Of a stretch of 64,000 bases of DNA, positions 24,939-34,085 are shown piece by piece. The DNA is from Tepidanaerobacteraceae bacterium (lineage in GTDB: Bacteria; Bacillota; Thermosediminibacteria; Thermosediminibacterales; Tepidanaerobacteraceae): positions 1 through 64,000 of the forward strand of contig JANLFP010000003.1 in the NCBI GenBank assembly GCA_024655905.1, read 5' to 3'. The notes under the pieces were generated by a model. It searched no databases. It was given only the letters and a program-made list of their open reading frames with translations, and was not told the DNA's origin. The position numbers were made by a program, and so were the translations under genes. Position 1 is the stretch's first letter; each line of letters starts with the position of its first letter.

Positions 24939-27056
24939 ATGGACAAAATTGCGAGCAGGCTGTCAAAAGAGCTTAATATAAAAGAAAGCCAGATAGAAGC
25001 GGCTGTAAATCTGCTGGACGAGGGCAACACCGTGCCCTTCATTGCCCGTTACCGAAAGGAGGCCACCGGGGGCCTGACCGACGAACAGCTCCGGAACCTT
25101 TCCGAAAGGCTCTCATATCTGCGAAGCCTGGAGGAGCGCAAGGCGGAGGTATCAAGACTCCTGGAAGAAATGGGCAAACTCACTCCAGAGATCCGGGAAA
25201 GCCTTTCCCGGGCGGATACCCTGCAGGAAGTGGAAGATATATACAGGCCCTTCAGGCCCAAGCGGCGGACCCGGGCCACCATAGCTAGGGAAAAGGGCCT
25301 GGAGCCCCTGGCGCAAAGGGTGATGGCCCAGGATACTCCCATCGGCGCGGAAGAAGCCGCAGCCTTTATCGATGCTGAAAAGGGCGTGGAGAGCGCCGAG
25401 GAGGCCCTGGCGGGAGCGCTGGATATCATAGCGGAGGAGATATCCGACGATGCGGAGCTTCGCAAGATTATAAGGGATATGACCTGGCAAAAAGGGGTGG
25501 TGCGGTCCTCGGGGCTGAAAGAGGAAGCGTCCACTTATTCCATGTATTACGATTTCCGGGAACCCGTGGCAAAAATCGTATCCCACCGCATACTGGCTAT
25601 AAATCGAGGCGAGAGAGAAGAATTTTTGCAGGTGAAAATCGAACCTCCGGAAGAGGAAATATTGATGGCCATAAAATCAAGGTACATAAAGAAAGATTCC
25701 CGCACCACCGCGCTCATGGAAAAGGCGGCGGAAGACGCCTACAGGCGGCTGATCGAACCTTCCATAGAGAGGGAGATACGGAACCTGCTCACCGAGAAGG
25801 CCGAGGAAAAGGCGCTTAGCATATTCGCCAAAAACCTCAAAAATCTTCTTTTGCAGCCGCCCGTGAAAAACAAAATCATCATGGGCTTTGACCCGGCATA
25901 CCGCACTGGGTGCAAGGTGGTTGTTATAGATTCATCCGGGAAGCTGCTGGCCCACGCGGTGTGCTACCCCACTCCACCGCAAAACAGGATTGAAGAAGCC
26001 GCGGAATTGCTAAAAGCCCTGATCGAAAAATTCCAGGTGGACGTGATATCTCTGGGCAACGGCACAGCATCCAGGGAAAGCGAGAAATTCTTAAGCGATC
26101 TCATAAAACGAATAAAAAGGCCCGTGTCCTATGTGGTGGTGAGCGAGGCCGGAGCATCGGTGTATTCAGCCTCGGAGCTGGCCACAAAGGAATTCCCTGA
26201 TCTGGACGTGTCGTACAGGGGCGCCGTATCCATAGCCCGCCGCCTGCTGGATCCCCTGGCGGAACTGGTTAAGATTGATCCTAAGGCCCTGGGCGTGGGG
26301 CAGTATCAGCACGATGTGAACCAAAAAAAGCTGTCAGAAAAGCTCTCCGGCGTTGTGGAAGACTGCGTAAACAGTGTCGGCGTGGATGTGAATACCGCAT
26401 CGCCCTCGCTTTTGAAATATGTGAGCGGCATAAATTCCTCCATCGCGGAAAACATAGTGAAATACCGGGAGGAAAACGGCATTTTCAGGTCCCGCAGAGA
26501 GCTCATGAAAGTCCCCAAACTGGGGCCAAAGGCCTTCGAACAGTGCGCGGGCTTTCTCCGGATACCCGAAAGCGACAACATCCTGGACAACACTGCCGTC
26601 CACCCGGAAAGCTATGAAATTGCCGAAAAGATAATGGAGAAATATCCGCTCAAGGAGCTCAGAACAAGAAATTTCAATGAAGAAGAGATAAAAAAGATGG
26701 CTGAAGCCTTCGGAGCAGGGGTGCCCACCTTGAGAGACATCCTCTCGGAGCTCAAAAAGCCGGGCAGGGACCCCAGGGAGGAGCTTCCCCCGCCCATATT
26801 CCGCACCGACGTGCTGGAGCTCAAAGATTTGAAACCGGGCATGGTGCTCTACGGCACCGTGCGCAACATCACGGATTTCGGGGTGTTCATAGACATAGGA
26901 GTCCATCAGGACGGCCTCTGCCACATATCCGAGCTTTCGGAAAGCTTCGTGCGCTCGCCCTTCGATGTGGTGGGCATCGGAGACACGGTGAAGGTCAAGG
27001 TGCTCTCCGTCGAGCCGGCAAGAAGCAGGATAAGCCTGTCGATGAAGGGAGTTTAG
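24939..27056 (+). CDS. tex: Tex-family RNA-binding protein
   Basis: A 705-aa Tex/YqgF/S1 protein, a conserved nucleic acid-binding factor tied to transcription. Domain order: helical N-terminal Tex region (TVPFIARYRKEATGGLTDEQL, residues 31-50), YqgF/RNase H-like core (IMGFDPAYRTGCKVVVID, near 320), helix-hairpin-helix repeats (LLKYVSGINSSIAENIVKYRE and KVPKLGPKAFEQCAGFLRI, near 490-540) and a C-terminal S1 domain (GMVLYGTVRNITDFGVFIDIG). The ATG at 24939 is preceded by AGGAGG at 24928-24933; an upstream in-frame start at 24906 lacks such a site. A rho-independent terminator follows. Confidence 0.95.
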   Translation: MDKIASRLSKELNIKESQIEAAVNLLDEGNTVPFIARYRKEATGGLTDEQLRNLSERLSYLRSLEERKAEVSRLLEEMGKLTPEIRESLSRADTLQEVEDIYRPFRPKRRTRATIAREKGLEPLAQRVMAQDTPIGAEEAAAFIDAEKGVESAEEALAGALDIIAEEISDDAELRKIIRDMTWQKGVVRSSGLKEEASTYSMYYDFREPVAKIVSHRILAINRGEREEFLQVKIEPPEEEILMAIKSRYIKKDSRTTALMEKAAEDAYRRLIEPSIEREIRNLLTEKAEEKALSIFAKNLKNLLLQPPVKNKIIMGFDPAYRTGCKVVVIDSSGKLLAHAVCYPTPPQNRIEEAAELLKALIEKFQVDVISLGNGTASRESEKFLSDLIKRIKRPVSYVVVSEAGASVYSASELATKEFPDLDVSYRGAVSIARRLLDPLAELVKIDPKALGVGQYQHDVNQKKLSEKLSGVVEDCVNSVGVDVNTASPSLLKYVSGINSSIAENIVKYREENGIFRSRRELMKVPKLGPKAFEQCAGFLRIPESDNILDNTAVHPESYEIAEKIMEKYPLKELRTRNFNEEEIKKMAEAFGAGVPTLRDILSELKKPGRDPREELPPPIFRTDVLELKDLKPGMVLYGTVRNITDFGVFIDIGVHQDGLCHISELSESFVRSPFDVVGIGDTVKVKVLSVEPARSRISLSMKGV

Positions 27057-27107
27057 CACTAAGGGATTTTCGATGGAGGGCTTTAACAATATAATGATAT
27101 AATGATA

Positions 27108-27130
27108 GGGCTGGCAATCTCCAGCCCTTT
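27108..27130 (+). terminator. Terminator after tex
   Basis: Stem GGGCTGG (27108-27114) / CCAGCCC (27121-27127) followed by TTTGGCTTT, 52 bp after the tex stop. Confidence 0.75.
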
Positions 27131-27221
27131 GGCTTTGATCAAAACCCGCCCGCCTATGCACCATCAAGCCATTTGCGGCACCATTGGCCGCCGCTTTTCA
27201 ACAGCCATTGCGAAAAACATT

Positions 27222-28244
27222 TTACTCAAATTTTACCAACACCTTCATTTTTGATTTATTCAAATTTTTAAGGCATTCAAAAGCCTCGGCAGCGTCCCTC
27301 AGCTCAAAAACATCGCTCACCAGGCTGTTTATATCCACCCTTGTTATAGAAACAAGATCAATAAGCGGCTCAAAATCCTTCAAACTGTTCCTTGAGCCAA
27401 AGACGTTGAGTTCCTTCTTTACTAAAACCGTATGATTGAAGGTGGATTCCGTTTTGCCGTTGCCTACAAGTATGACTTTTCCCCCGAAGGCAACATTTTC
27501 TATGCAGTCAAGAAACGTCTCAGAAATTCCAACTGCTTCGATGCACACGTCCATGCCGTGTGAATCGGTAATCTTCATGACTTCCTCTTTCAAATCATGC
27601 TTCCCGGAGTCAATAACTCCATCAACGCCCAGTTTTTTTGCATAATTCAATCTTTCCTCATTTATGTCAGCCACATATACTTTTGCCCCTTTTAGCTTCG
27701 CCGACAGCATGGCAAAGAGTCCAATCGAACCGGAGCCGATTATCAGGACATTTTCCCCCGCCTGTATATTTCCCCTGTTTACTGCATGATAGCCGATGGA
27801 AAATGGCTCTATCAAGGCCAGTGTGTCTGCCGGAAGACCCTTTCCGTCATATATCCTTTCTATCGGCATTGTGATGTATTCGGCGAACGCCCCATCCCTC
27901 TGGACTCCCATGGTCTCATTTTTTTCGCAGCAGTTTACCAGTCCCCTCCGGCATGAATAACACTGTCCACAGTTAAAATAGGGGTTGGCCGTTACCACCA
28001 TCCCGGGTTTTAATCCCAGATTGTTTTCTTCTATCTCCACTATTTCCGCAGAAAACTCATGCCCCGGTATTCTCGGATATGTTGCAAAGGGCTGGTTGCC
28101 CGTATATGTTGCAATATCTGAACCGCAGATTCCACAGTATTTTATTTTAAGAAGCGCTTCACCTTTTTTTGGAACCGGTATTTCTTGCTCTATTATTTCA
28201 ATCTTCCCTGGTTCTTTGATAAAAACGGCTTTCATTTTTCCCAT
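27222..28244 (-). CDS. Zinc-dependent alcohol (polyol) dehydrogenase
   Basis: A 340-aa medium-chain dehydrogenase. The catalytic zinc ligand Cys is in KYCGICGSD (near 36-44), with GHEFSAEIVEIEENN downstream. The structural zinc loop CGQCYSCRRGLVNCC is near 92-106, and the NAD-binding GSGSIGLFAML near 170. It resembles sorbitol, threonine or L-gulonate-type dehydrogenases. It is the last gene of the transporter operon, after the amidohydrolase, so it probably oxidises the imported polyol or sugar acid. The exact substrate is unknown. Confidence 0.87.
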   Translation of the reverse strand: MGKMKAVFIKEPGKIEIIEQEIPVPKKGEALLKIKYCGICGSDIATYTGNQPFATYPRIPGHEFSAEIVEIEENNLGLKPGMVVTANPYFNCGQCYSCRRGLVNCCEKNETMGVQRDGAFAEYITMPIERIYDGKGLPADTLALIEPFSIGYHAVNRGNIQAGENVLIIGSGSIGLFAMLSAKLKGAKVYVADINEERLNYAKKLGVDGVIDSGKHDLKEEVMKITDSHGMDVCIEAVGISETFLDCIENVAFGGKVILVGNGKTESTFNHTVLVKKELNVFGSRNSLKDFEPLIDLVSITRVDINSLVSDVFELRDAAEAFECLKNLNKSKMKVLVKFE

Positions 28245-28278
28245 ATGATTTCGTCCTCTCCGCTTTATAATTTTTTAC

Positions 28279-29187
28279 TTATTCAAAATATACCGTCATA
28301 GCATTGTCATAGAATACTTTTTCCAATTCTGCATCTGAAAAGATATCGGCACTTGTAATATATTCGATAAGATTAGCATACTTTTCCCTGGTAAGCACCG
28401 ATGGCACATCCGTGCCCCAGATCAGTTTTTCCGCGCCTACAATATCCCTTGCCATTTTTATATACTTTCTGCCAGTATGGTACGGATACGTTTCGGGAGC
28501 TAAATTCCATGGAACTGCAGCCAAATCAAACCAGACATTTTCCAGTTTTAATGTTTCCAGGCCGTTTATCAGCTCAAGAGTATCATTTAAAGTCGGTGCC
28601 AGCAGATGGCATATGACAATCTTCATTTCCGGATACTTCTTTGCAATGTTATAAACGGCTTTTATTTGAAAGCTGGCCATGCCGGGGCTTCCGATATCCA
28701 ACACCAATGTACCCCCTTTTTTTGCCACCATAGAGAATATATCGTCAAATATTTCCCCGTCTATAGCAAAGTCTTCGTGATATCCCATAAAGCCGCCGCC
28801 GGAGCTTGCTTCGAACTTGATTATTTTCAGCTTCATAACATTCAGCAGTCTTTCCAATAAACTGTCTTTTTCTTTGCAGAATGGGTCTAATGTGCCTGCA
28901 GCAATAAATCGCTCCGGATATTTTTCAGCCATTTCATAGGTATATTCATTCTGAAAACCGTAGAAACTTCCCTGCAGTAAAACGGCTTTTTCAACGCCGT
29001 ATCTTTCCATTATGGAAAGCAATGTCTCGCCGGTGAATTCCCGGTCGCCTAATTCCGCCGGAATCAGTTGAATTTCATCCCCGTTGGCCCAGCGCGCCCG
29101 ACCATTGCCGATAGCACGAAGTTCCCCTTTGCGGCCAAACCCGGCAATTCTCTCTATTACATGAGCATGAGCATCTATCAGCTTCAT
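28279..29187 (-). CDS. Amidohydrolase-2 family metal hydrolase
   Basis: A 302-aa TIM-barrel hydrolase/decarboxylase of the amidohydrolase-related (ACMSD-like) family. The N-terminal metal motif is LIDAHAHVIE (3-12), a later His is in KIVICHLLAP (near 195), and the C-terminal Asp in WGTDVPSVL (near 262). Such enzymes hydrolyse lactones or decarboxylate sugar-derived acids. The gene starts after GGAGGTTGCAAT, 11 bp downstream of the permease, and is therefore part of the sugar ABC operon. A lactonase-like role is possible but not proven. Confidence 0.8.
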   Translation of the reverse strand: MKLIDAHAHVIERIAGFGRKGELRAIGNGRARWANGDEIQLIPAELGDREFTGETLLSIMERYGVEKAVLLQGSFYGFQNEYTYEMAEKYPERFIAAGTLDPFCKEKDSLLERLLNVMKLKIIKFEASSGGGFMGYHEDFAIDGEIFDDIFSMVAKKGGTLVLDIGSPGMASFQIKAVYNIAKKYPEMKIVICHLLAPTLNDTLELINGLETLKLENVWFDLAAVPWNLAPETYPYHTGRKYIKMARDIVGAEKLIWGTDVPSVLTREKYANLIEYITSADIFSDAELEKVFYDNAMTVYFE

Positions 29188-29198
29188 ATTGCAACCTC

Positions 29199-30197
29199 CT
29201 AGGCTTTGCCAATTCTTGCGGCAGATTTTTTGAATTTAACAAGCCCGCTGTTTTTATTTCTTGAATATATATCAAAAGCTACGGCAGCGATAATTATGGC
29301 ACCCTTTATCACCGTATGGTATATTGAAGGAACTCCCATTAATCTCAAGCCGTTATTTAATAATCCCACCAGGAGTGCGCCAAATACAGAGCCCTGGATG
29401 GACCCTTCGCCGCCCATCAGGCTGGTTCCACCCACCACAATGGCTGTCAATACATCGTTCTCATAACCCTGCGCCGCTTTGGCTATGGCCTGCTGGTTCA
29501 TGGAAGCCAGTATTATTCCCGCCAGGGCTGCAGTAAATCCTGAAAAAATGTAGGAAGCAACGGTAATCTTTTTCGAGGAAATACCGGACAAAACCGACGC
29601 TACAGGATTCCCACCCACACAGTATACGCTCCGGCCGAATATTGTTTTGTTCAATATCAGATAACTGACCAATGCCATGGATAAAAATATATATATGGGA
29701 AACGGAATTCCTAGCAGCCTGCCCCCGCCGATGAATGTAAAACTTTTGGGCTTCAGACAGCTAATAACCAGGTTGTTGGTGAGCAGCTGGGTAATCCCAT
29801 AAACTATATTCATGGATGCAAGTGTTATGAGAAAAGGCGGTACCCTGAAATTTGTTATGATAATTCCATGGGCAAGCCCTACCATGACACCGGCGCACAA
29901 CCCGATGGTCACCCCCTCAATCACCGATGCGTTTGAATAACCGCCGTTTACTATCGTCAATACTGTACATGCTCCGCTCAAAGCAGCCACTGCTCCGACG
30001 GAAAGGTCGATGCCTCCCAGGAGAACCGGGTATATCGCGCCGCAAATCATTACACCATATATCGATATGGCAAGAAGTATACTCTTAAAGTTGCTTGCCG
30101 TTGGGAATATCCTCGGCTGAAGGATTGTCAGAATCAGCATCAAAATCAGCAGGATTAACGGCCTTTGAAATCTCTTTATAATCTGTCTATTGTTCAA
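29199..30197 (-). CDS. Sugar-type ABC transporter permease (RbsC-like), second
   Basis: A 332-aa polytopic membrane protein of the BPD_transp_2 (RbsC/XylH/LsrC) family. It contains GGIDLSVGAVAALSGACTVL (near 60-80) and ENDVLTAIVVGGTSLMGGEGS (near 240), both family signatures. It overlaps the ATPase gene by 11 bp. Two different permease genes in one operon suggest a heterodimeric channel, as in the autoinducer-2 (Lsr) transporter. Confidence 0.92.
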   Translation of the reverse strand: MNNRQIIKRFQRPLILLILMLILTILQPRIFPTASNFKSILLAISIYGVMICGAIYPVLLGGIDLSVGAVAALSGACTVLTIVNGGYSNASVIEGVTIGLCAGVMVGLAHGIIITNFRVPPFLITLASMNIVYGITQLLTNNLVISCLKPKSFTFIGGGRLLGIPFPIYIFLSMALVSYLILNKTIFGRSVYCVGGNPVASVLSGISSKKITVASYIFSGFTAALAGIILASMNQQAIAKAAQGYENDVLTAIVVGGTSLMGGEGSIQGSVFGALLVGLLNNGLRLMGVPSIYHTVIKGAIIIAAVAFDIYSRNKNSGLVKFKKSAARIGKA

Positions 30198-31710
30198 ATT
30201 GCTCAGCCTCCTCTCTGGTAATTCCCGAAGCAGCCTTCAAAACATCTTCCTGGGAAACAAAACCGTCATTAAATTCTTTAATTATCCTTCCATTCCTTAA
30301 TACGATAATCCTGTGAGATACCCGGAGCAATTCCTTCAGATCTGATGAAACGACTATAACTGCAACACCTTTTGATGCAAGGTCTTCAATTATGTTGTAG
30401 ATTTCTTCCTTTACTCCTATATCAATCCCTGCTGTGGGCTCATCCACAAGCAAAAGCTTTAAATTACGCATTAACCATTTACCCACCACTACCTTTTGCT
30501 GATTTCCGCCCGATAGGTTCATAACCTGGATTTCCGGGTTGTTCGGGCGGATATCGAGCTGCAATATTGCCTCCTTGCAAAAAGCCAGCTCCTCCTTGGC
30601 TTTTACCCATATATTTCTCCCACTCAATCTGTCGTAGTTTGGAGCCGCAATATTCCGAGTAATATCCAGCAGAGGAATTAATCCCTGATTCCTCCTATCT
30701 TCAGGTATCATAGCAATTCCGGCGCGTATATTCTTAATTATTGATGAAGGTAAAGGCTTTCCATTAAATAATATTTCACCCGAATCATATTTTTTTGCTC
30801 CATAAATGCTGTGCAGAACTTCTGTCCTGCCCGAGCCCACCAGGCCTCCTATACCCAGGACCTCGCCTTCATGGACTTCAAAACTTATATCGGCAAAAAC
30901 ACCCTTGCATGACAATTTATTAACTTTCAGGACAACATTTTTGTCATTTCTGCGCATCCTGCCCAGTCCACTTGTATCAGCAAGTTCTTTTCCAATCATA
31001 AAGCGTATTACATCCGTAGGATTTGTCTGTCCCTTTTCGAGTACAGCAATATTTTTACCATCTCTTAGGATGGTGATCCTATCCGCTAATCTGTATATCT
31101 CTTCTAATCTATGCGATATATATAAAATACTGACATTTTTTTGTTTTAAATTATTTATTATATTAAACAAACTTTCGGCCTCTTTTGAGCTGAGGGACGC
31201 CGTAGGTTCATCCATAATTATTAAAGAAGATTCAAAGGTCAATGCCTTCAATATCTCAACTATCTGTCTTTGCGCAATGCTGAGGGTCTCTACAATGGCA
31301 TCAGGGTCCACGGAAAGCCCGTAGTAATCCATGATTTCAATCACTTTTTTTCTCATAGACTTTTTATTCAAGATGCCCGCCGTATCTTTTTCCCTGCCGA
31401 GAAATATGTTTTGAGTGACAGTGAGTGTTGGAATAAGGCTCAATTCCTGGTATATTACTGAAATCCCCAGTTTTATTGCATCGTGCCTTGAGTTTAGTTC
31501 TACCTCTGTGTCATTATAACGAATGATACCCGCATCCTTCTGATAAGCGCCCGTAAGAATTTTCACAAGAGTAGATTTTCCAGCACCGTTTTCCCCTATC
31601 AAAGCATGGACCTCGCCGCGCCGTATTTCTAAATTTACTTTTTTTAAAACCTTTACACCCGAGAAACTCTTTTCAATATCCCGAGCGCTTAAAAGTATAT
31701 CATTATTCAT
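30187..31710 (-). CDS. Sugar-type ABC transporter ATPase (RbsA-like, double ATPase)
   Basis: A 507-aa protein with two fused ABC ATPase domains. Domain 1 has Walker A GENGAGKST (near 38-46), the signature LSIAQRQ and Walker B LIIMDEPTASL. Domain 2 has the degenerate Walker A GLVGSGRTE, signature LSGGNQQK and LLLVDEPTAGID. This degenerate second site is normal for RbsA-like ATPases. It lies between the two permease genes with overlaps on both sides. Confidence 0.95.
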   Translation of the reverse strand: MNNDILLSARDIEKSFSGVKVLKKVNLEIRRGEVHALIGENGAGKSTLVKILTGAYQKDAGIIRYNDTEVELNSRHDAIKLGISVIYQELSLIPTLTVTQNIFLGREKDTAGILNKKSMRKKVIEIMDYYGLSVDPDAIVETLSIAQRQIVEILKALTFESSLIIMDEPTASLSSKEAESLFNIINNLKQKNVSILYISHRLEEIYRLADRITILRDGKNIAVLEKGQTNPTDVIRFMIGKELADTSGLGRMRRNDKNVVLKVNKLSCKGVFADISFEVHEGEVLGIGGLVGSGRTEVLHSIYGAKKYDSGEILFNGKPLPSSIIKNIRAGIAMIPEDRRNQGLIPLLDITRNIAAPNYDRLSGRNIWVKAKEELAFCKEAILQLDIRPNNPEIQVMNLSGGNQQKVVVGKWLMRNLKLLLVDEPTAGIDIGVKEEIYNIIEDLASKGVAVIVVSSDLKELLRVSHRIIVLRNGRIIKEFNDGFVSQEDVLKAASGITREEAEQFEQ

Positions 31711-32732
31711 TATTGTGCCACCCCCGTTTCAGGCCCATTGCCTTGAGCATACATGTCCTCCAGTTTTTTTGCTTTTGTCGTCCTGGCTTCCATGAATTTC
31801 TGGTACATGGAATCGAATATAACCATCACAACAATTACAAGGCCTTTTATAATTATCTGGTATGCTGCGGGGAAATTATATTTATATAAGCCATTGGTCA
31901 GGACAGCCATGAACAGAGTGCCTATTACACTGCCGAAAACATCTCCGCGGCCGCCGCTGAAGGAACAGCCGCCCACCACCACTGCTGCGATAACATCAAA
32001 TTCCAAGCCGATACCCATTTCCGGGGTTGCGCTCTGCATCTTCGCCGCCAGAAAAAAAGCACCTATTGCACAGCATAAGCCGGATATGGTATATACCATT
32101 ATTTTCACTCTGTCAGAATTAATACCGGAAAGATTAGCAGACTTTAAATTTGCACCGACAGCATATGTGTATATCCCAAATCGGGTTTCTCTGAGTATGA
32201 ACTGGCCGATTACCGCTATAATAATAAACGCTATAGTTGCAAGATATAGGCCGTTTATATGCCCGCCCAGAATGATAAATGCTGGATTCTGTATTACTTT
32301 ATTGCTTATTACGCCATGTTCCCTTATGGCAAAGACGAGGGTCAAACCCCTAAAAATGCCCTGGGTCGATAGGGTTGCTATAAAATCCGGCAGTTTTAGT
32401 TTCGCCACGAGAAAACCGTTCAGGCTGCCCGCCAGAATTCCAATAATTGCTCCTATAAGTAGGATAACCGGCACAGACAATGTTGTAGAATATAACAATC
32501 TGGCGCAGATCATTGCAATCAGTGCCACAAGCGCCCCGGTGGAAAGGTCAATTCCGGCAGTGATTATGACAAATGTAACGCCTACTGCTAAAATGCCGGT
32601 TACCGCGGCTTCGCGCAATAAAGTAAATATGTTGTTCGGCGTCAAAAAATATTTGCTTGTTGTGCCGAATATAATTATTAGCGTAAAGAGCAGTGCCAGT
32701 GAAAACAACCGCCGTATAGTCTCCTGTCTCAC
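31710..32732 (-). CDS. Sugar-type ABC transporter permease (RbsC-like), first
   Basis: A membrane permease of about 340 aa with ITAGIDLSTGALVALIAMI and EFDVIAAVVVGGCSFSGGRGD signatures. The start is placed at GTG 32732 because GGGAGGAG precedes it by six bases; an earlier GTG at 32762 lacks a ribosome site. It overlaps the ATPase gene by one base. A terminator-like hairpin separates it from the binding protein gene, which would let the binding protein be made in excess. Confidence 0.92.
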   Translation of the reverse strand: MRQETIRRLFSLALLFTLIIIFGTTSKYFLTPNNIFTLLREAAVTGILAVGVTFVIITAGIDLSTGALVALIAMICARLLYSTTLSVPVILLIGAIIGILAGSLNGFLVAKLKLPDFIATLSTQGIFRGLTLVFAIREHGVISNKVIQNPAFIILGGHINGLYLATIAFIIIAVIGQFILRETRFGIYTYAVGANLKSANLSGINSDRVKIMVYTISGLCCAIGAFFLAAKMQSATPEMGIGLEFDVIAAVVVGGCSFSGGRGDVFGSVIGTLFMAVLTNGLYKYNFPAAYQIIIKGLVIVVMVIFDSMYQKFMEARTTKAKKLEDMYAQGNGPETGVAQ

Positions 32733-32784
32733 ATCAAACTCCTCCCTGTAAAACTTGTTCACTGCGGTTTTTAATAAATATTTT

Positions 32785-32816
32785 TGAAAAAATGGAGGTA
32801 ACTTTAGGTTACCTCC
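32785..32816 (-). terminator. Attenuating hairpin after the binding protein gene
   Basis: Stem GGAGGTAAC/GTTACCTCC (32794-32816) followed on the minus strand by ATTTTTTC. Its place between binding protein and permease suits partial read-through. Confidence 0.75.
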
Positions 32817-32869
32817 GCTATTTTTGTCAGCATTAAGAACTATTTTCCCATAAATTAATTACCGGTAAT

Positions 32870-33922
32870 TTACCATCGCATATCGGCGGATATAGAACCA
32901 ACGGTTTCCTTAGTTACAACAATTGGAGCCATTTTTATTATCGGTGTCTTTGTGAACCTGGAAGAATCGATTTGCCCTAAAGCCCCAATGAAATAGAGGC
33001 CCATGCGTGCTGCTGTGGCACCCTGATCATAGCAGTTGGTGTATATTGTGCCCGTAAGTTTTCCCTGTTCTATATACTCCAGCGCCTTTTTCTCTCCGTC
33101 CGCTCCCCAAATCACCATATCTTTCAAGCGGCCAGCTGCTTCGGCAGCCTGAGATGCTCCTTCTGCCATGGCGTCATTAATCGCGAAAACGGCATCAATT
33201 TTCGGGTATTTTGTGAGGAAATCCCTCATTACTTCATTGCCTTTTTCAGTGAGCCATTCTCCGTTCTGAGCGTCAAGAATCTTTAGATTGGGATGTTTGG
33301 CTATCCCATCCCTGAAGCCTTTCTCCACATTGATACCCCGCGAGGCTCCCGGAGGCGCCTGAATAATAACTATGTTGCCGTCTTTGTCGCCGATGGATTT
33401 TGCAATCTGCTCAGCCACAAGATTGCCTGCTTCGTAGTCCACCATTGCTACCAAGGCTGCGTGCGGAGTGTCAACATCAAGGTTCAATGTAATCACAGGA
33501 ATGCCCGCAGCCTCGGCTTCCTTGACTGTACCGGCAAGGGCTGCAGAATCGTTTGCCTGTAGGATAATACAGTCATACTTCTGATTTATTAAATCCTTCA
33601 TTATCTGAGATTGCGTTTCGGCTGAAGCTTTGCCGTCAAAGGCCTGCAGTGTAATATTCGTATAGTATTTTAGCTCTCTTTTTATCCCTTCACCCCACGC
33701 GGCTGCCACAGAATCACCGATGACATTGGGTACAAAGCCAATTTTAATAGCATCTTGATAAGGATTTTTTGCAGCTACAGTGCTTGTTGAATTGTCTGAC
33801 GAGGCTGCCGGTGTATTGGACGGATTGGATGTGGATACGCTGCAGCCCGTCAACAACAGCGACACTACCAATGTAAGAATTCCCACAATAGTAATACATT
33901 TTTTGGAAAACCGCTTTTTCAT
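32870..33922 (-). CDS. Sugar-type ABC substrate-binding lipoprotein (RbsB-like)
   Basis: A 350-aa periplasmic-binding-protein family lipoprotein. It has a signal peptide with lipobox LLLTGC (Cys near 27) and then a Ser/Thr/Asn-rich linker. The fold is a two-lobed type 1 binding protein (IKIGFVPNVIGDSVAAAWGEGIKRE..., CIILQANDSAALAGTVKEAEAAGIPVITLN, VFAINDAMAEGA). It is the first gene of the operon and is probably the one directly driven by the sigma-54 promoter at 34021-34035. Ligand unknown; a sugar, polyol or related compound is expected. Confidence 0.9.
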   Translation of the reverse strand: MKKRFSKKCITIVGILTLVVSLLLTGCSVSTSNPSNTPAASSDNSTSTVAAKNPYQDAIKIGFVPNVIGDSVAAAWGEGIKRELKYYTNITLQAFDGKASAETQSQIMKDLINQKYDCIILQANDSAALAGTVKEAEAAGIPVITLNLDVDTPHAALVAMVDYEAGNLVAEQIAKSIGDKDGNIVIIQAPPGASRGINVEKGFRDGIAKHPNLKILDAQNGEWLTEKGNEVMRDFLTKYPKIDAVFAINDAMAEGASQAAEAAGRLKDMVIWGADGEKKALEYIEQGKLTGTIYTNCYDQGATAARMGLYFIGALGQIDSSRFTKTPIIKMAPIVVTKETVGSISADMRW

Positions 33923-34020
33923 CTTTATATGCCCTCCCTGATAAATATTTTTTTAATCATGCAATAGCATGACAAACATGATAAAGAAGATATTTAGATG
34001 TTTTGCATTTATTTAAATAA

Positions 34021-34035
34021 GCAATTTCCATGCCA
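34021..34035 (-). promoter_or_regulatory. Sigma-54 (-24/-12) promoter
   Basis: On the minus strand TGGCATGGAAATTGC matches the TGGCAC-N5-TTGC consensus with GG and GC exactly 10 bases apart. It is about 100 bp before the binding protein gene and directly after the sigma-54 activator gene. A hairpin TCATGC-AATA-GCATGA lies in the leader at about 33957-33972. Confidence 0.8.
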
Positions 34036-34063
34036 CATTTTAAATGGTTATTTTTCATATAAA

Positions 34064-34085
34064 AAACATGCTCTTTTTCATGTTT
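34064..34085. promoter_or_regulatory. Candidate enhancer site for the sigma-54 activator
   Basis: An inverted repeat AAACATG (34064-34070) / CATGTTT (34079-34085) lies about 30-50 bp upstream of the -24 element and overlaps the activator's stop codon. The distance is short for an enhancer, so other sites may exist. Confidence 0.4.

Noticed and set aside
26334-27167. Minus-strand frame opposite the 3' part of tex
   Set aside because: Overlaps the conserved HhH and S1 parts of tex and has no recognisable domain.
31753-32751. Long open frame on the plus strand opposite the first permease
   Set aside because: It is the exact shadow of a clear RbsC-like membrane protein with operon overlaps; no ribosome site and no family similarity.
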